Positions 44,444-53,406 of a stretch of 57,136 nt of DNA are shown piece after piece. Source of the DNA: Trichococcus flocculiformis (lineage in GTDB: Bacteria; Bacillota; Bacilli; Lactobacillales; Aerococcaceae); contig NZ_FOQC01000012.1 in assembly GCF_900113645.1 (NCBI RefSeq), forward strand, positions 1 through 57,136, given 5' to 3'. Each line of letters starts with the position of its first letter. Position 1 is the first letter of the stretch. Below the pieces are notes generated by a model. It made no database searches. It had not been told where the DNA came from and saw only the letters and a program-made list of their open reading frames with translations. A program made the position numbers and the translations under genes.

Positions 44444-45643
44444 ATGAAGTATGATTTCGAAACACCCATCAATCGGAGCAATACAGGGTCCGAAAAATGG
44501 GCAGCCATGTACAGAAGCAATCCGAATGTGGGAAAGGATGTTTTTCCTTTTTCTGTTGCGGATTTGGACATAAAGACAGCGCCGGAAATCGTCGAGGGTT
44601 TGCAGGAATACATTGAAACAGCCGTAATGGGCTATGATCTGCCGACCGAAGACTATTACCGCGCAATCATCAATTGGATGGGAAACCGCCATGCTTGGGA
44701 AATCAAGAAGGAATGGATCATCTGTACACCAGGCATCATCGCGGCATTCTATTCCGCTATTCGGGCGTATACCGATCCAGGCGATGGTGTCCTTTACATG
44801 GGGCCGGTCTATTATCCGTTCATGAAGTCAATCAAAAATACGAAACGCAAGCTCATCAACAATTCTTTGATCCGCAACGGTGATCGTTATGAAATTGATT
44901 TTGAGGGTTTGACTGAGAAAGCCAAAGAACCGAATACAAAGCTGATGCTGTTCAGCAACCCGCATAATCCAGTCGGCCGCGTCTGGACCAAAGCGGAATT
45001 GGAGCGTGTCGTCGACATCTGTGCCGCCAATGATGTTGTGATTTTGGCGGATGAAATCCACCATGATCTGATCATGCCCGGCCATGTTTTCACACCGATG
45101 GCATCCATATCCGAATCAGCTGCGGACATCTGCATCACGGCAACCGCCGCCAGCAAGTCCTTCAATATCGCGGGCCTGCGCAATTCCAATGTCATCATTT
45201 CGAATCCGGAGCTCCACACGGCTTTCAAGATGGATATGGAAATGACCGGCATTGGCGGAGGAACCAATGTTATCGGCTTGAAGGCGACAGAGATCGCCTA
45301 CACGGCAGCCGAGGACTGGTTGGAGGCGTTCAAAGCTTTGATCTGGCACAACCATGAGACGCTGAAGAAGTTCTTGGCGAAGGAACTGCCGGAAGTGACT
45401 GTCTTCGATCTGGAAGGCACCTACCTGCAATGGATGGATTTCAGTGCCTTTGGGTTGTCGCACAAGCAGTTGGAAGAAATCATGGAGCAGGAAGCGCAAG
45501 TGTTCCTGGATGAAGGCTACATCTTCGGGGACGAGGGTCGAGGATATGAGCGGATCAGTCTGGGGGCACCTACGAAAACGTTGATGGAAGCGATGGAGCG
45601 CTTGGTAACAGTCATGAAAAAATACCGGACACAAAATCAATAG
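44444..45643 (+). CDS. MalY/PatB-family aminotransferase-fold C-S lyase
   Basis: A fold-type I PLP enzyme of 399 residues, probably a cystathionine or cysteine-S-conjugate beta-lyase. Key parts: NTGSEKWAAMY near the start and PFSVADLDIKTAPEI, the MalY/PatB hallmark. NPHNPVGRVW, VVILADEIHHDLIMPG and the PLP lysine K238 in TATAASKSFNIAGLR follow. RBS TGGGAGGATGAAT. It lies alone between terminators, just after the arsenic island but with its own start region. It may supply homocysteine alongside metY. Confidence 0.9.
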   Translation: MKYDFETPINRSNTGSEKWAAMYRSNPNVGKDVFPFSVADLDIKTAPEIVEGLQEYIETAVMGYDLPTEDYYRAIINWMGNRHAWEIKKEWIICTPGIIAAFYSAIRAYTDPGDGVLYMGPVYYPFMKSIKNTKRKLINNSLIRNGDRYEIDFEGLTEKAKEPNTKLMLFSNPHNPVGRVWTKAELERVVDICAANDVVILADEIHHDLIMPGHVFTPMASISESAADICITATAASKSFNIAGLRNSNVIISNPELHTAFKMDMEMTGIGGGTNVIGLKATEIAYTAAEDWLEAFKALIWHNHETLKKFLAKELPEVTVFDLEGTYLQWMDFSAFGLSHKQLEEIMEQEAQVFLDEGYIFGDEGRGYERISLGAPTKTLMEAMERLVTVMKKYRTQNQ

Positions 45644-45651
45644 AAAAACTG

Positions 45652-45688
45652 AGGGCTGTCTCGATTTTTCGAGGCAGCCCTAGAGTTT
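45652..45688 (+). terminator. Probable terminator after the MalY/PatB gene
   Basis: AGGGCTGTCTCGA pairs with TCGAGGCAGCCCT; the T-run behind it is short and interrupted. A further palindrome GCAGCGCGCTGC lies at 45707-45718. Confidence 0.6.
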
Positions 45689-45878
45689 TGGTGGAAACCC
45701 ACGGACAGCAGCGCGCTGCTCCCACTTCAGTTGATTTACTCCGTCCAAGCGGAATCCGGTTTTGCAAACAATAATATCTAAAGAATTTTATAAAATTATC
45801 CCAACCTAAGCATCCTTCATCCTTTCTTCACAATCGGATGCTATACTGTAGAATAAATAAAAGAAAGGTTGATGATAC

Positions 45879-46577
45879 ATGTTGTATCCATTCTTCGATA
45901 GCACCTATATATTGATCATCTTCGGCATCGCGGTTTCCATGATTGCTTCGGGATTCGTCAAGCGTACCTTCAATACCTATAACCAAGTGAAAAGCCAAAA
46001 CGGATACACCGCTACGGATGCAGCGCGCTTCATCCTCGAACAATCGGGCATCCATGATGTGCGGATCGAACGCGTCCGCGGAGATCTGACGGACCACTAC
46101 GACTCGCGCGCTAAAGTTTTGCGTCTTTCAGATACGACAGCCAACTCGACTTCGGTCGCGGCCATCGGCGTCGCTGCCCATGAAGTCGGACATGCAATCC
46201 AGGATCAAAAAAACTATATTCCGTTGCGGTTACGTGCCGCTCTGGTTCCGGCGGCTAATTTCGGTCAGACACTTTCCATGCCGATGATCATGATCGGTGT
46301 TTTCTCTGGCATGAACCAGACGTTCCTCAATTTGGGTATTCTTTTCTTCTCGTTCAGCTTCCTGTTCCAAGTGGTCACATTGCCAGTCGAATTCAATGCA
46401 TCCGGGCGTGCTTTGAGAATTCTTTCGAATGGTGGCATCCTGAATGCACAAGAAGTGCCGAAAGCACGCAAAGTTCTTGTCGCAGCTGCCATGACGTATG
46501 TCGCAGCTGCCTTCATGAGTTTCTTGCAACTGCTCCGTCTGCTCTTGCTTTTCGGTGGCGGAAACAATGACGATTAG
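45879..46577 (+). CDS. Zinc metallopeptidase of the YugP family
   Basis: A 232-residue membrane protein with a zincin motif H101-E-V-G-H105 in GVAAHEVGHAIQDQ. An N-terminal helix (about 8-28) comes first; two or three helices follow after residue 125 and another at the C-terminus. The stretch YTATDAARFILEQSGIHDVRIERVRGDLTDHYDSRAKVLRLS is typical of YugP. The active site is cytosolic or at the membrane face; substrates are unknown. An AAAGAAAGGTTGATGATAC region serves as ribosome binding site. Confidence 0.9.
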   Translation: MLYPFFDSTYILIIFGIAVSMIASGFVKRTFNTYNQVKSQNGYTATDAARFILEQSGIHDVRIERVRGDLTDHYDSRAKVLRLSDTTANSTSVAAIGVAAHEVGHAIQDQKNYIPLRLRAALVPAANFGQTLSMPMIMIGVFSGMNQTFLNLGILFFSFSFLFQVVTLPVEFNASGRALRILSNGGILNAQEVPKARKVLVAAAMTYVAAAFMSFLQLLRLLLLFGGGNNDD

Positions 46578-46613
46578 TCGTTAGGTACGCTAATTGTCCT
46601 AATTTCATCCTGA

Positions 46614-46657
46614 AAAACTGCTTAGGTCTATTTCAACGGGCCGGAGCAGTTTTTTTA
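46614..46657 (+). terminator. Terminator after yugP
   Basis: AAAACTGCT pairs with AGCAGTTTT, T7 run. Confidence 0.75.
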
Positions 46658-46690
46658 GGTCCATGAACCTTTTGAGACTAGTCGTTACAC

Positions 46691-46719
46691 TTGTTATCTT
46701 GGGGTTGCTATACTATAAT
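46691..46719 (+). promoter_or_regulatory. Promoter of the TetR-family gene
   Basis: TTGTTA, 17-base spacer, TATAAT. Confidence 0.7.
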
Positions 46720-46788
46720 AATCTTAGCATTTTGGAAGTATATATCAGAAAAGAATTCCAGACCAGACTCTGAAAATAGGAGCTAATA

Positions 46789-47394
46789 ATGAATCCTGAT
46801 AAACAATCTAAAGACAAACGTGTTTTAGCTACAAAGAAAAATCTTTTGCATGCGTTGATAACACTGTTGGAAGAAAAATCCATCGAAGAAGTGACTGTGA
46901 GGGAACTTACGAAACGTGCAAAAGTGAATCGGGGAACTTTTTATCTGCACTATGAAGACAAGCATGATTTATTGGAGAAAAATATCGATGCGCTGATCCA
47001 GGAACTTCAGGACAGAGGGAAAGCCATCACGAAAACGGCTTTGTCCGATGCTATGGAAACGGAGTTCAGACAAAAAACAGTTGAAGCGTTCACGGACATC
47101 TTCAGCTACATCAAAGAAAATGAACGCTTCTTCAGCGTTCTTTTCAACGGAAGAAGCAGCTATTCCTTTCCGCTCAAATTCAACACCTATCTGAGAGGAC
47201 GTCTGGAGCAACAGGTCCAGACGAAAAAAAATGTCATTCCTTATGAACACTGGATCACAGCCGTTGCCTTCGCCTATCAAGGGATGATCTACTCTTGGGT
47301 GACGAATGGTATGAAAGACGCGCCGGAGCGCATGGGAGAGTATGGGTATTATTTCATTTCCCAAAGTGTGGTGGAGATAACCAGAGGAACGTGA
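46789..47394 (+). CDS. TetR/AcrR-family regulator
   Basis: A 201-residue regulator. The N-terminal helix-turn-helix reads ATKKNLLHALITLLEEKSIEEVTVRELTKRAKVNRGTFYLHYEDKHDLLEK (about 14-63), as in DhaS-like members of the family. The C-terminal ligand domain has GMIYSWVTNGM near residue 165, typical of the TetR_C_8-like group. RBS TAGGAGCTAATA. There is no obvious target next to it; the MFS gene at 47807 faces it across the dispersed element. Confidence 0.87.
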   Translation: MNPDKQSKDKRVLATKKNLLHALITLLEEKSIEEVTVRELTKRAKVNRGTFYLHYEDKHDLLEKNIDALIQELQDRGKAITKTALSDAMETEFRQKTVEAFTDIFSYIKENERFFSVLFNGRSSYSFPLKFNTYLRGRLEQQVQTKKNVIPYEHWITAVAFAYQGMIYSWVTNGMKDAPERMGEYGYYFISQSVVEITRGT

Positions 47395-47441
47395 TCGTCA
47401 TCTAACGAAGTATGTTTGCGTTTAGTGACAGTAGGAAATGT

Positions 47442-47525
47442 CATGGGAAGAGGTAACCTTGATTTGAATGCAGTCCAGGAAGTACCGGACCATTTGAAGA
47501 AGAGTAATAGTCAGTTGAGAAAGTA
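47442..47525 (+). CDS. Possible 27-residue peptide or gene remnant
   Basis: ATG behind TAGGAAATGTC opens MGRGNLDLNAVQEVPDHLKKSNSQ and ends shortly after at TAA, 16 bases before a terminator stem. The composition looks protein-like, but nothing is recognised. It could be a small peptide, the tail of a decayed gene or chance. Confidence 0.25.
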
Positions 47526-47541
47526 ACTGAAAAAATAGAAA

Positions 47542-47575
47542 AAAACCGTACAGGCGCATGACTGTGCGGTTTTAT
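47542..47575. terminator. Bidirectional terminator between the TetR gene and the dispersed element copy B
   Basis: AAAACCGTACAG pairs with CTGTGCGGTTTT. On the minus strand a T7 run follows, so it can end the MFS-plus-element transcript. Confidence 0.75.
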
Positions 47576-47599
47576 AATGGGATAGGAATTTATAAAATT

Positions 47600-47800
47600 T
47601 TTTTAACTCAAAAGTGCATCACCGTAGGTGTTTCACAAGTTCGCAAAATGTTTCATGCATCTAAAATGATGTCCAGCTTTACGGGTTAGCCCTTCGGAAA
47701 TTAGATAAATCTGTCCTATTGCGCTCTTCGATGCTCAGGCGGACAGATTTTCTAAATTTCTTTCAGGGCTGAACGAACCCGTTCAGCTTTTCTTACATAC
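47600..47800 (-). repeat. Modular dispersed element, copy B (short form)
   Basis: On the minus strand it starts with AAGAAAAGCTGAACGGG about 10 bases after the MFS stop, as copy A does after its own gene. Outer arms ACGGGTT and AGCCCT (47782-47776, 47770-47765) pair with AGGGCT-AACCCGT (47693-47681). A perfect 10-base inner stem AAATCTGTCC/GGACAGATTT encloses GAGCATCGAAGAGCGC, 15 of 16 bases as in copy A. The tail shares the 17 bases CGGTGATGCACTTTTGA exactly. The two 75-base hairpin modules of copy A are absent. Confidence 0.75.
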
Positions 47801-47806
47801 ATTACT

Positions 47807-49045
47807 TTAGATGCTGGTTATGTTCAGAGGCTGTTTTAAGGGGCCTCTTTTCAGTGCGAAAAAATAGCAGATGCCGTAAAGGATGGCCAGACCCATCATC
47901 ACATACATGCCGATTGCGTAAGAACCGGTCAGGTCGTAAACGGCTCCCCAAAGCGGGCCGGAGATGGACATCCCGATGGAGGGCGCCATGCCGAGGATGG
48001 ACCAGATGCGCGGATAATCCGCGATACCGAAGATTTCGCTCACGATCAAAGGGGTCAACACCGCTGGCCCGCCTATCCCGAATGCGAGGATGAACATGAC
48101 GATCGACAAGGCCAGGAACGATCGGGTTGTCGCAAGGAAGAACAAGGCAATCAGCATGCAGACAACAATAAGTGTAAGCGTGAAGGTCGAATCGATTTTG
48201 TCATTGATGGCCCCGACGGAAATGTTGGCAATGATCATACCGGTCATGACGAGCGAGAACAATGTGCCGACCTGTCCGTATGTGAAGTTCATCCCGCTGA
48301 AGTGCGCGGGTAAATGTTGCATCATTCCGCCTCCGAAAGCTGAAAGGAAAATGCCGATGAACAGGATATAAAACGGTTTCATCTTTCTGGCATCTTCATA
48401 AGTGATGGATAGATCGTGTATAGGTTGATTGCTTTCGTTGTAAGCGGGCAGTTGGTCACCATAAGCGTTCAGGCCTACAGTTCCGGGATTTTCCACCAGC
48501 AAAAAGAGTCCGTTCGGGACAGTCAGAAGCGCGAAAAGTCCTGCAATCAAAAAGTAACCCATGCGCCAACCGAAGTTATCCAGAAATGTCGGCATGATCA
48601 TCGAAATGATAGCTCCCGCAAGTCCTCCAGAGGCATTCAACAAGCCCATCATCAATCCTTTTTTGGCGGTAAACCAATTGTTGATCAACAAAATCGCCAG
48701 AAACATAGTGATCGGCATCATGAACAAACCGAGGAAGATGCCTCCCAGATAAAATTGCCATAAACGAGTGGCGAATGCCAGCCACACAAATCCAAGCGAA
48801 ACCCAGAGTCCTCCTCCAATAAGCAAGCGCTTTGCCCCAAATTTAGGGAGAAATTGTCCAATCAGAGGAAGTACGAAAACGCCGGTCAGAGTCGATAGGC
48901 TGATGTAAAGCGAAAAGGCACTGCGCGTGAAGCCTAATTCCGAAGTGATGGGCTCGACGAAGAAACCGACGGCATTCCCGGCAATATACATGGCCATGAT
49001 CAAGAAGGCCGCAGAAAAGAAGGATAAAAAGTGGCGTAAGGTCAT
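47807..49045 (-). CDS. MFS transporter (monocarboxylate/OFA-like)
   Basis: A 412-residue 12-helix permease. The first helix pair FLSFFSAAFLIMAMYIAGNAVGFFVEPITSELGFTRSAFSLYIS and the GQFLPKFGAKRLLIGGG motif fit the MFS group containing oxalate/formate and monocarboxylate carriers. The mid-loop has the conserved WFTAKKGLMMGLLNASGGLAGAI. A clean AGAGAGGAATTATC ribosome binding site is present. The substrate is not predictable. The gene upstream on the same strand is a ROK regulator separated by a terminator, so the link is weak. Confidence 0.82.
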   Translation of the reverse strand: MTLRHFLSFFSAAFLIMAMYIAGNAVGFFVEPITSELGFTRSAFSLYISLSTLTGVFVLPLIGQFLPKFGAKRLLIGGGLWVSLGFVWLAFATRLWQFYLGGIFLGLFMMPITMFLAILLINNWFTAKKGLMMGLLNASGGLAGAIISMIMPTFLDNFGWRMGYFLIAGLFALLTVPNGLFLLVENPGTVGLNAYGDQLPAYNESNQPIHDLSITYEDARKMKPFYILFIGIFLSAFGGGMMQHLPAHFSGMNFTYGQVGTLFSLVMTGMIIANISVGAINDKIDSTFTLTLIVVCMLIALFFLATTRSFLALSIVMFILAFGIGGPAVLTPLIVSEIFGIADYPRIWSILGMAPSIGMSISGPLWGAVYDLTGSYAIGMYVMMGLAILYGICYFFALKRGPLKQPLNITSI

Positions 49046-49207
49046 ATGATAATTCCTCTCTACATCAAATAGGTCAAAGATGATTCTTGTCAGATTTCCG
49101 TATAACGAAAAGGCATCCTACAATACGGACTGTCGTTTCATGAAACCGAATACATGTATCTACATATAAAATGTTATATTAATAATTAACAAAAATCAAT
49201 AGTGTGT

Positions 49208-49241
49208 CAAAAAAACGTCACATCTGTGAGGATGTGACGTC
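49208..49241 (-). terminator. Terminator after the ROK regulator gene
   Basis: On the minus strand ACGTCACATCC-tcac-aGATGTGACGT followed by a T7 run. It sits about 50 bases after the ROK stop. Confidence 0.8.
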
Positions 49242-49289
49242 AGAAAGAGGCTGATTCTTTTTTGATTTGCGTTCCATTCATCCGAAACT

Positions 49290-50447
49290 TCATTCTTCAA
49301 AGTGCAGCTGCAGCTGAGGAACTTGGAAGAAATGCTGGAGTGCTAATGCGATTCCGCCCAAAAGAGCTCCATTTTGTCCGAGTGAGGACAAACTTACCGG
49401 AATGTTATGTCCGGATGTTCGGTTCAATTCCGTTTGGATTTCTGTCACACATTCCGGTAATGCACGGAAAAGATCGCCATTCAGATAGACTTTTTCAGGA
49501 TCGAACAGGCTGACGACATTGCTGATTGCGACGCCCATATGCAGCACGAGATGTCCCACTACATTTTTGGCATCTTCATCGCCTGTCTTGTACAGGGCAA
49601 TCAGGTCGGTCAAATGAAGTGAGGAATCGTTCTTCAGGTCTCTGATTTCCGCGACCAAAGCTCCCGTTGAGCAATATTGGTTCAGGCACCCCTGTTTGCC
49701 GCAGTCGCAAGCTTTTCCGAATGGATAGAGAATCGTGTGCCCCAGATTCCCGGCCAGACTATTTTTGCTGCGGAACAATCGGTTCTGCAACAAAATTCCG
49801 GAGCCGATGCCCTCGTCCAGATCGATACTGATGATGTTCCCCGGAGAGTGGGCGAATACCGCTTCGGCAATCACGGCCAGATTATTCTGATTTTCCAGAT
49901 AGATCGGACAGTCGATAGCGTCGCTTTCCAGATGTTTGGCCGTCAGATGCTCCAACATTTTGTTAGTTGATGCTACTATCTCATCTTCATGCAGGAAGCC
50001 GTCGATTGACACTACAATACCTACGAAGCGAAACGGTGTTTTATTGAGGTTCTTCCTATGATAGAGAACGACTTCTTCGATGCTGTCGATGATATTGCTG
50101 GCCTCAACTTTTCTGACCAAATCATATTGGGCGACGATCTTGCCTTGCAGATTGCAGACGAGGGAAGAAATCTTTGTTTGTGTAATGGTCAAACTCATCG
50201 CGTATCCACCATTTGCATTCACCTTCAACAACACCGGTTTTCTCCCACCAACGATGGAACTTTGACCTGTACCGAGTTCGACGACAAGTTTTTCCTTAAG
50301 AAGTTTTTTGACAATTTCAGATACGGTTGCCTTGTTGAGTCCGGAATCATGAGAGATGGCCGCTCGTGAAGTATTGGGATGATTGATGATGGCTGTCAAA
50401 ACGATGGTCTCATTTTGTTCCCGTATGGTGTTGCGGTTGACGATCAT
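49290..50447 (-). CDS. ROK-family transcriptional regulator (NagC/XylR type)
   Basis: A 385-residue repressor with an N-terminal winged helix (TIREQNETIVLTAIINHPNTSRAAISHDSGLNKATVSEIVKKLL) and a ROK sugar-kinase-like domain. The domain shows DEGIGSGILL, GNLGHTILYPFGKACDCGKQGCLNQYCS (the zinc motif with three or four Cys) and STGALVAEI. Full-length NagC/XylR/Mlc proteins are about this size. It lies between a MFS gene and an intergenic region; no sugar operon is adjacent, so its regulon is unknown. Confidence 0.9.
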   Translation of the reverse strand: MIVNRNTIREQNETIVLTAIINHPNTSRAAISHDSGLNKATVSEIVKKLLKEKLVVELGTGQSSIVGGRKPVLLKVNANGGYAMSLTITQTKISSLVCNLQGKIVAQYDLVRKVEASNIIDSIEEVVLYHRKNLNKTPFRFVGIVVSIDGFLHEDEIVASTNKMLEHLTAKHLESDAIDCPIYLENQNNLAVIAEAVFAHSPGNIISIDLDEGIGSGILLQNRLFRSKNSLAGNLGHTILYPFGKACDCGKQGCLNQYCSTGALVAEIRDLKNDSSLHLTDLIALYKTGDEDAKNVVGHLVLHMGVAISNVVSLFDPEKVYLNGDLFRALPECVTEIQTELNRTSGHNIPVSLSSLGQNGALLGGIALALQHFFQVPQLQLHFEE

Positions 50448-50709
50448 GGTGTGTCACATCCTTTACAGATTTTTTTGAGGTTTGGGCGCAAAAAAAGATG
50501 ACGAATCTGAAAAAAATACAAGGATGGGCTATTTTGGAGCAAGGTAAAATGTGTTCCGGATAGTCGCTTGGACTCAGGAGTACCTTGTATAGAAGTCAGA
50601 AGCTTAGTAGTGAATGCGTTTACATAGTTGTTTAAAACAGGGTGGGCTCAATAAAGAGCGATGGTTGAGGGAATCAGTCGTTGCTGGCATACGTCTTTGG
50701 TTATATTTT

Positions 50710-50800
50710 AACGCTTTTCACTGGCAATTGCGAGGTTTGGATGACCTCCTAACCCAAATATCGCGCACTTTTTTTCAAGGAGGTCAAGAGGTTAAGCGTT
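50710..50800. repeat. Nested inverted-repeat region
   Basis: AACGCTT (50710-50716) pairs with AAGCGTT (50794-50800), and inside it GACCTCCT (50743-50750) pairs with AGGAGGTC (50778-50785). The interval includes a T7 run. It may be an element remnant or an RNA. The rest of the gap between the ROK and TauE genes (50448-50885) holds nothing that I recognise. Confidence 0.4.
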
Positions 50801-50885
50801 TTCTAGATTGTGGCCTCTGAGTCATTGTCATTTAATTAGAAAATCGGTAAAATGAAAGGAATCACGGGAGGGGGCATATATCAGA

Positions 50886-51626
50886 ATGTTGGGTTTAAAT
50901 GGGATTGAATGGATGATGCTGATCATTGCGGCAATCATCATCGGTTTTTCGAAAACCGGCATACAAGGCGCGACAATTCCGGCGGTGGCGCTCGTTGCCA
51001 TTCTTTTCGGCGGGAAGGCGTCAGCCGGAATCATGTTGCCGATGCTGATGCTGGGGGATTTGATTGCCATCTTTCAGTACGGCAAACAGGGAAAATTCAG
51101 GGATGTGCTGAAATTGTTGCCTGCCGCCGTAATGGGTATCGCTATAGGCGCCATCACGGGTAATTATCTTGATGACAGGCAGTTCAAAGCCTTATTGGGC
51201 ATAGTTGTATTGATTTGCTTAGGACTTTTGATTTACAGAGAGATCGCCAAAAGAGTTTTGCCGCTTCCAAAAAATCCAATCTTCCATTGGATGGTCGGGG
51301 CTGTCAGCGGTTTTTCTTCGATGGTAGGCAATGCCGCAGGACCCATTTTCAATGTCTATTTGCTGTCACAAGATCTCACCAAGAATAAGATGATCGGAAC
51401 GACGGCTTGGTTTTTTCTGCTGATGAATATTGTGAAGTTGCCATTCCATATCTTTATGTGGCGGACCGTCACTTGGGGAACACTACGGTATATGTTGCTG
51501 ATGATTCCTTTTATCGCATTGGGGAGTTGGATGGGCATCAGATTCGTCCGGAAGATAAACGAAGTGTGGTACAAGCGCATCATCATGATCATGACCGCGA
51601 TTGCGGCGATGCGTCTGTTCATTTAA
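50886..51626 (+). CDS. TauE/SafE family permease
   Basis: A 246-residue membrane protein of the sulfite/organosulfonate exporter family, about eight helices in two repeats. Repeat signatures: IIGFSKTGIQGATIPAVALVAILFGGKASAGIMLPMLMLGD in the first half, and GAVSGFSSMVGNAAGPIFNVYLLSQDLTKNKMIGTTAWFF in the second. The ribosome binding site GGGAGGGGG lies a little far (about 14 bases) from the ATG. Substrate unknown. Confidence 0.85.
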   Translation: MLGLNGIEWMMLIIAAIIIGFSKTGIQGATIPAVALVAILFGGKASAGIMLPMLMLGDLIAIFQYGKQGKFRDVLKLLPAAVMGIAIGAITGNYLDDRQFKALLGIVVLICLGLLIYREIAKRVLPLPKNPIFHWMVGAVSGFSSMVGNAAGPIFNVYLLSQDLTKNKMIGTTAWFFLLMNIVKLPFHIFMWRTVTWGTLRYMLLMIPFIALGSWMGIRFVRKINEVWYKRIIMIMTAIAAMRLFI

Positions 51627-51679
51627 AAAGAGACACCTTATGAATGGACTTTAGTCCCCTCGTAAGGTATCTCTTTTTT
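51627..51679. terminator. Terminator between the TauE gene and the DUF1576 gene
   Basis: AAAGAGA-c-ACCTTA pairs with TAAGGT-a-TCTCTTT around a 22-base loop, T6 run. Confidence 0.7.
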
Positions 51680-51710
51680 CTGGATTAAAAAATCTGACTG
51701 GATATTTCTG

Positions 51711-53051
51711 TTAATTAGTGCGATCTACTTCAACTTCATCAGCCGGATCGACTGGTCTGCGCAAGGCGCGTTGGTTGGTCCGGTGAAGGTGGAATGCTTC
51801 AAGGATGGGGACCAGTATCGAAGCGACGAGTCCACCCGAAAATCCATTGTTGTAGAGGTTTACGCCACCATGAAGATAACCGATATTCATGACTAACGTC
51901 AGATGCATGGCTCCGGCGATGATGCCCGCAATGTTCCCGTATCGGCCGGCCAACGGTGCCAAAGTTGTTCCGAACAGTGCTGAAATAAGGACGATTGTTG
52001 ATTGATTGTCCTGATAGTTAAGTCTGCCCATCAGGGTGACCCCGATCAGAATCGGCAAGACATTCTTGACGTTTTTCCCGAAAGCGCCAAAGCCTATGAC
52101 AGTAAAGATGCCACCCAGGACCGGACCATTGATTTCTCCACCCATCAACAGAATGTATGTCGTAGCCAGGAATCCTAGCAATGCCATATTGATGAGCGTC
52201 GCACCTAAACCGCCAAGTTCCAGGTAATCGGTGGACAATTGGCCCGAATGGCGCATGATCCGCTTCAGCCCATGGAAGCTCCATCCGTTGATCTGCAGGC
52301 CAATCAGGAACATGCAACTGAACAGTGAATACAACAGCACTGAAAATGGACCGTTATAGCCGCTGGCAAGGATATTTACCGTTTCGATTTCGAAGCCGAA
52401 ATTGCGCATCAAAGAGATGAAGACCGTTCCGATGATGCCGCAGGTGAAGCCGACGTTATAGAGGCTGAATCCTCTTGTGAAGGTAACGAAATGATGCGCC
52501 AGTGGGGGAATCAGGAAGCCGGAAACAAAACCGGCGCCCAGCCCCAGAAACACACCATAGGGTTGACCGATGCCTAGGTTGAAGGAGAGCTCACTGACCA
52601 GCGGTGCCAAGGCTGTTCCGAAAAGGGCGGCCAGCAAAGATTTGTGTATCGGTACTTTTGTGACCCTTGCATAAGTGAAAGCGCCGATGCTGATGGGCAT
52701 GGAGTTGAATAAGTTTTTGCCAAAAAAAGCGAATCCCGCAATCGTTAAAATACCGGCTATGACCGGACCGTTGATCTTTGCATCTGCCATCCGGACGATC
52801 CAGATGGCTTGCAGCGTCATCAGTGAAACGTTGAACAATGCCGATCCAACGTTCGTCAAAGCCATGTAGTCCGTCAACAGGTTAGCCGGAGAGGCCAAGA
52901 TGGTAAGGTTGCCTTCATAAATTTCTCTTGGACTGTTGAATAAGAAAGCCACTCCGCCCATCAATAAGGCGAAGCCGGCCAATAAACCGTATTTTAATCG
53001 CTCGGAGAGTTCCTCTGCGCCACTCATAGTAGGCTGTCTTTTCTGTATCAT
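51711..53051 (-). CDS. DUF1576 multi-pass membrane protein with internal duplication
   Basis: A 446-residue integral membrane protein of the DUF1576 family, function unknown, 10-12 helices. The two halves are related: KINGPVIAGILTIAGFAFFG (about 92-111) with ALFGTALAPL later, and EINGPVLGGIFTVIGFGAFG (about 305-324) with ALFGTTLAPL later. Each half also has a Tyr/Asn-rich segment (GFSLYNVGFTCG; GVNLYNNGFSGG). This is the plan of a transporter built from two repeats. A perfect cre site upstream suggests carbon catabolite control. Neither neighbour suggests a substrate. Confidence 0.85.
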   Translation of the reverse strand: MIQKRQPTMSGAEELSERLKYGLLAGFALLMGGVAFLFNSPREIYEGNLTILASPANLLTDYMALTNVGSALFNVSLMTLQAIWIVRMADAKINGPVIAGILTIAGFAFFGKNLFNSMPISIGAFTYARVTKVPIHKSLLAALFGTALAPLVSELSFNLGIGQPYGVFLGLGAGFVSGFLIPPLAHHFVTFTRGFSLYNVGFTCGIIGTVFISLMRNFGFEIETVNILASGYNGPFSVLLYSLFSCMFLIGLQINGWSFHGLKRIMRHSGQLSTDYLELGGLGATLINMALLGFLATTYILLMGGEINGPVLGGIFTVIGFGAFGKNVKNVLPILIGVTLMGRLNYQDNQSTIVLISALFGTTLAPLAGRYGNIAGIIAGAMHLTLVMNIGYLHGGVNLYNNGFSGGLVASILVPILEAFHLHRTNQRALRRPVDPADEVEVDRTN

Positions 53052-53149
53052 AAGTGTCCCCCAATCTTATTGTTTTGAAACTAATTAATGAAAATGAAAT
53101 ATGGAAATTGCTGTTTGTCTTAAGGAAGTAAATTCAAGCTTATAAAATC

Positions 53150-53164
53150 ATGTAAACGTTAACT
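53150..53164 (-). promoter_or_regulatory. CcpA cre site, full consensus match, upstream of the DUF1576 gene
   Basis: ATGTAAACGTTAACT matches WTGNAANCGNWNNCW at every position and sits within the longer inverted arms ATGTAA...TTACAT (53150-53169). It is about 100 bases upstream of the DUF1576 start. Confidence 0.7.
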
Positions 53165-53406
53165 TACATTTAATTATACAAGGCCAAAGCGACTCTCACA
53201 ATATTTATTTTCAATTTTACTAAAATCCGCTAATATTCCAATAGTAAATACACAATTGGAACAATTTGTGCTGAATTTTTGGTAAAAAAGGAGATACCTG
53301 TTCAAAAGAGGCGTACTTTTGAACAGCTTCAGTCCGGATTAGTATACTTTCGGATATTTACCGCTACGATTTAGAAAGAGGATAATATCATTTAGGGGGA
53401 AGAAGT

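Noticed and set aside
50619-50633. Possible cre site TGAATGCGTTTACA
   Set aside because: It fails at an invariant A and has no gene with a suitable promoter nearby.
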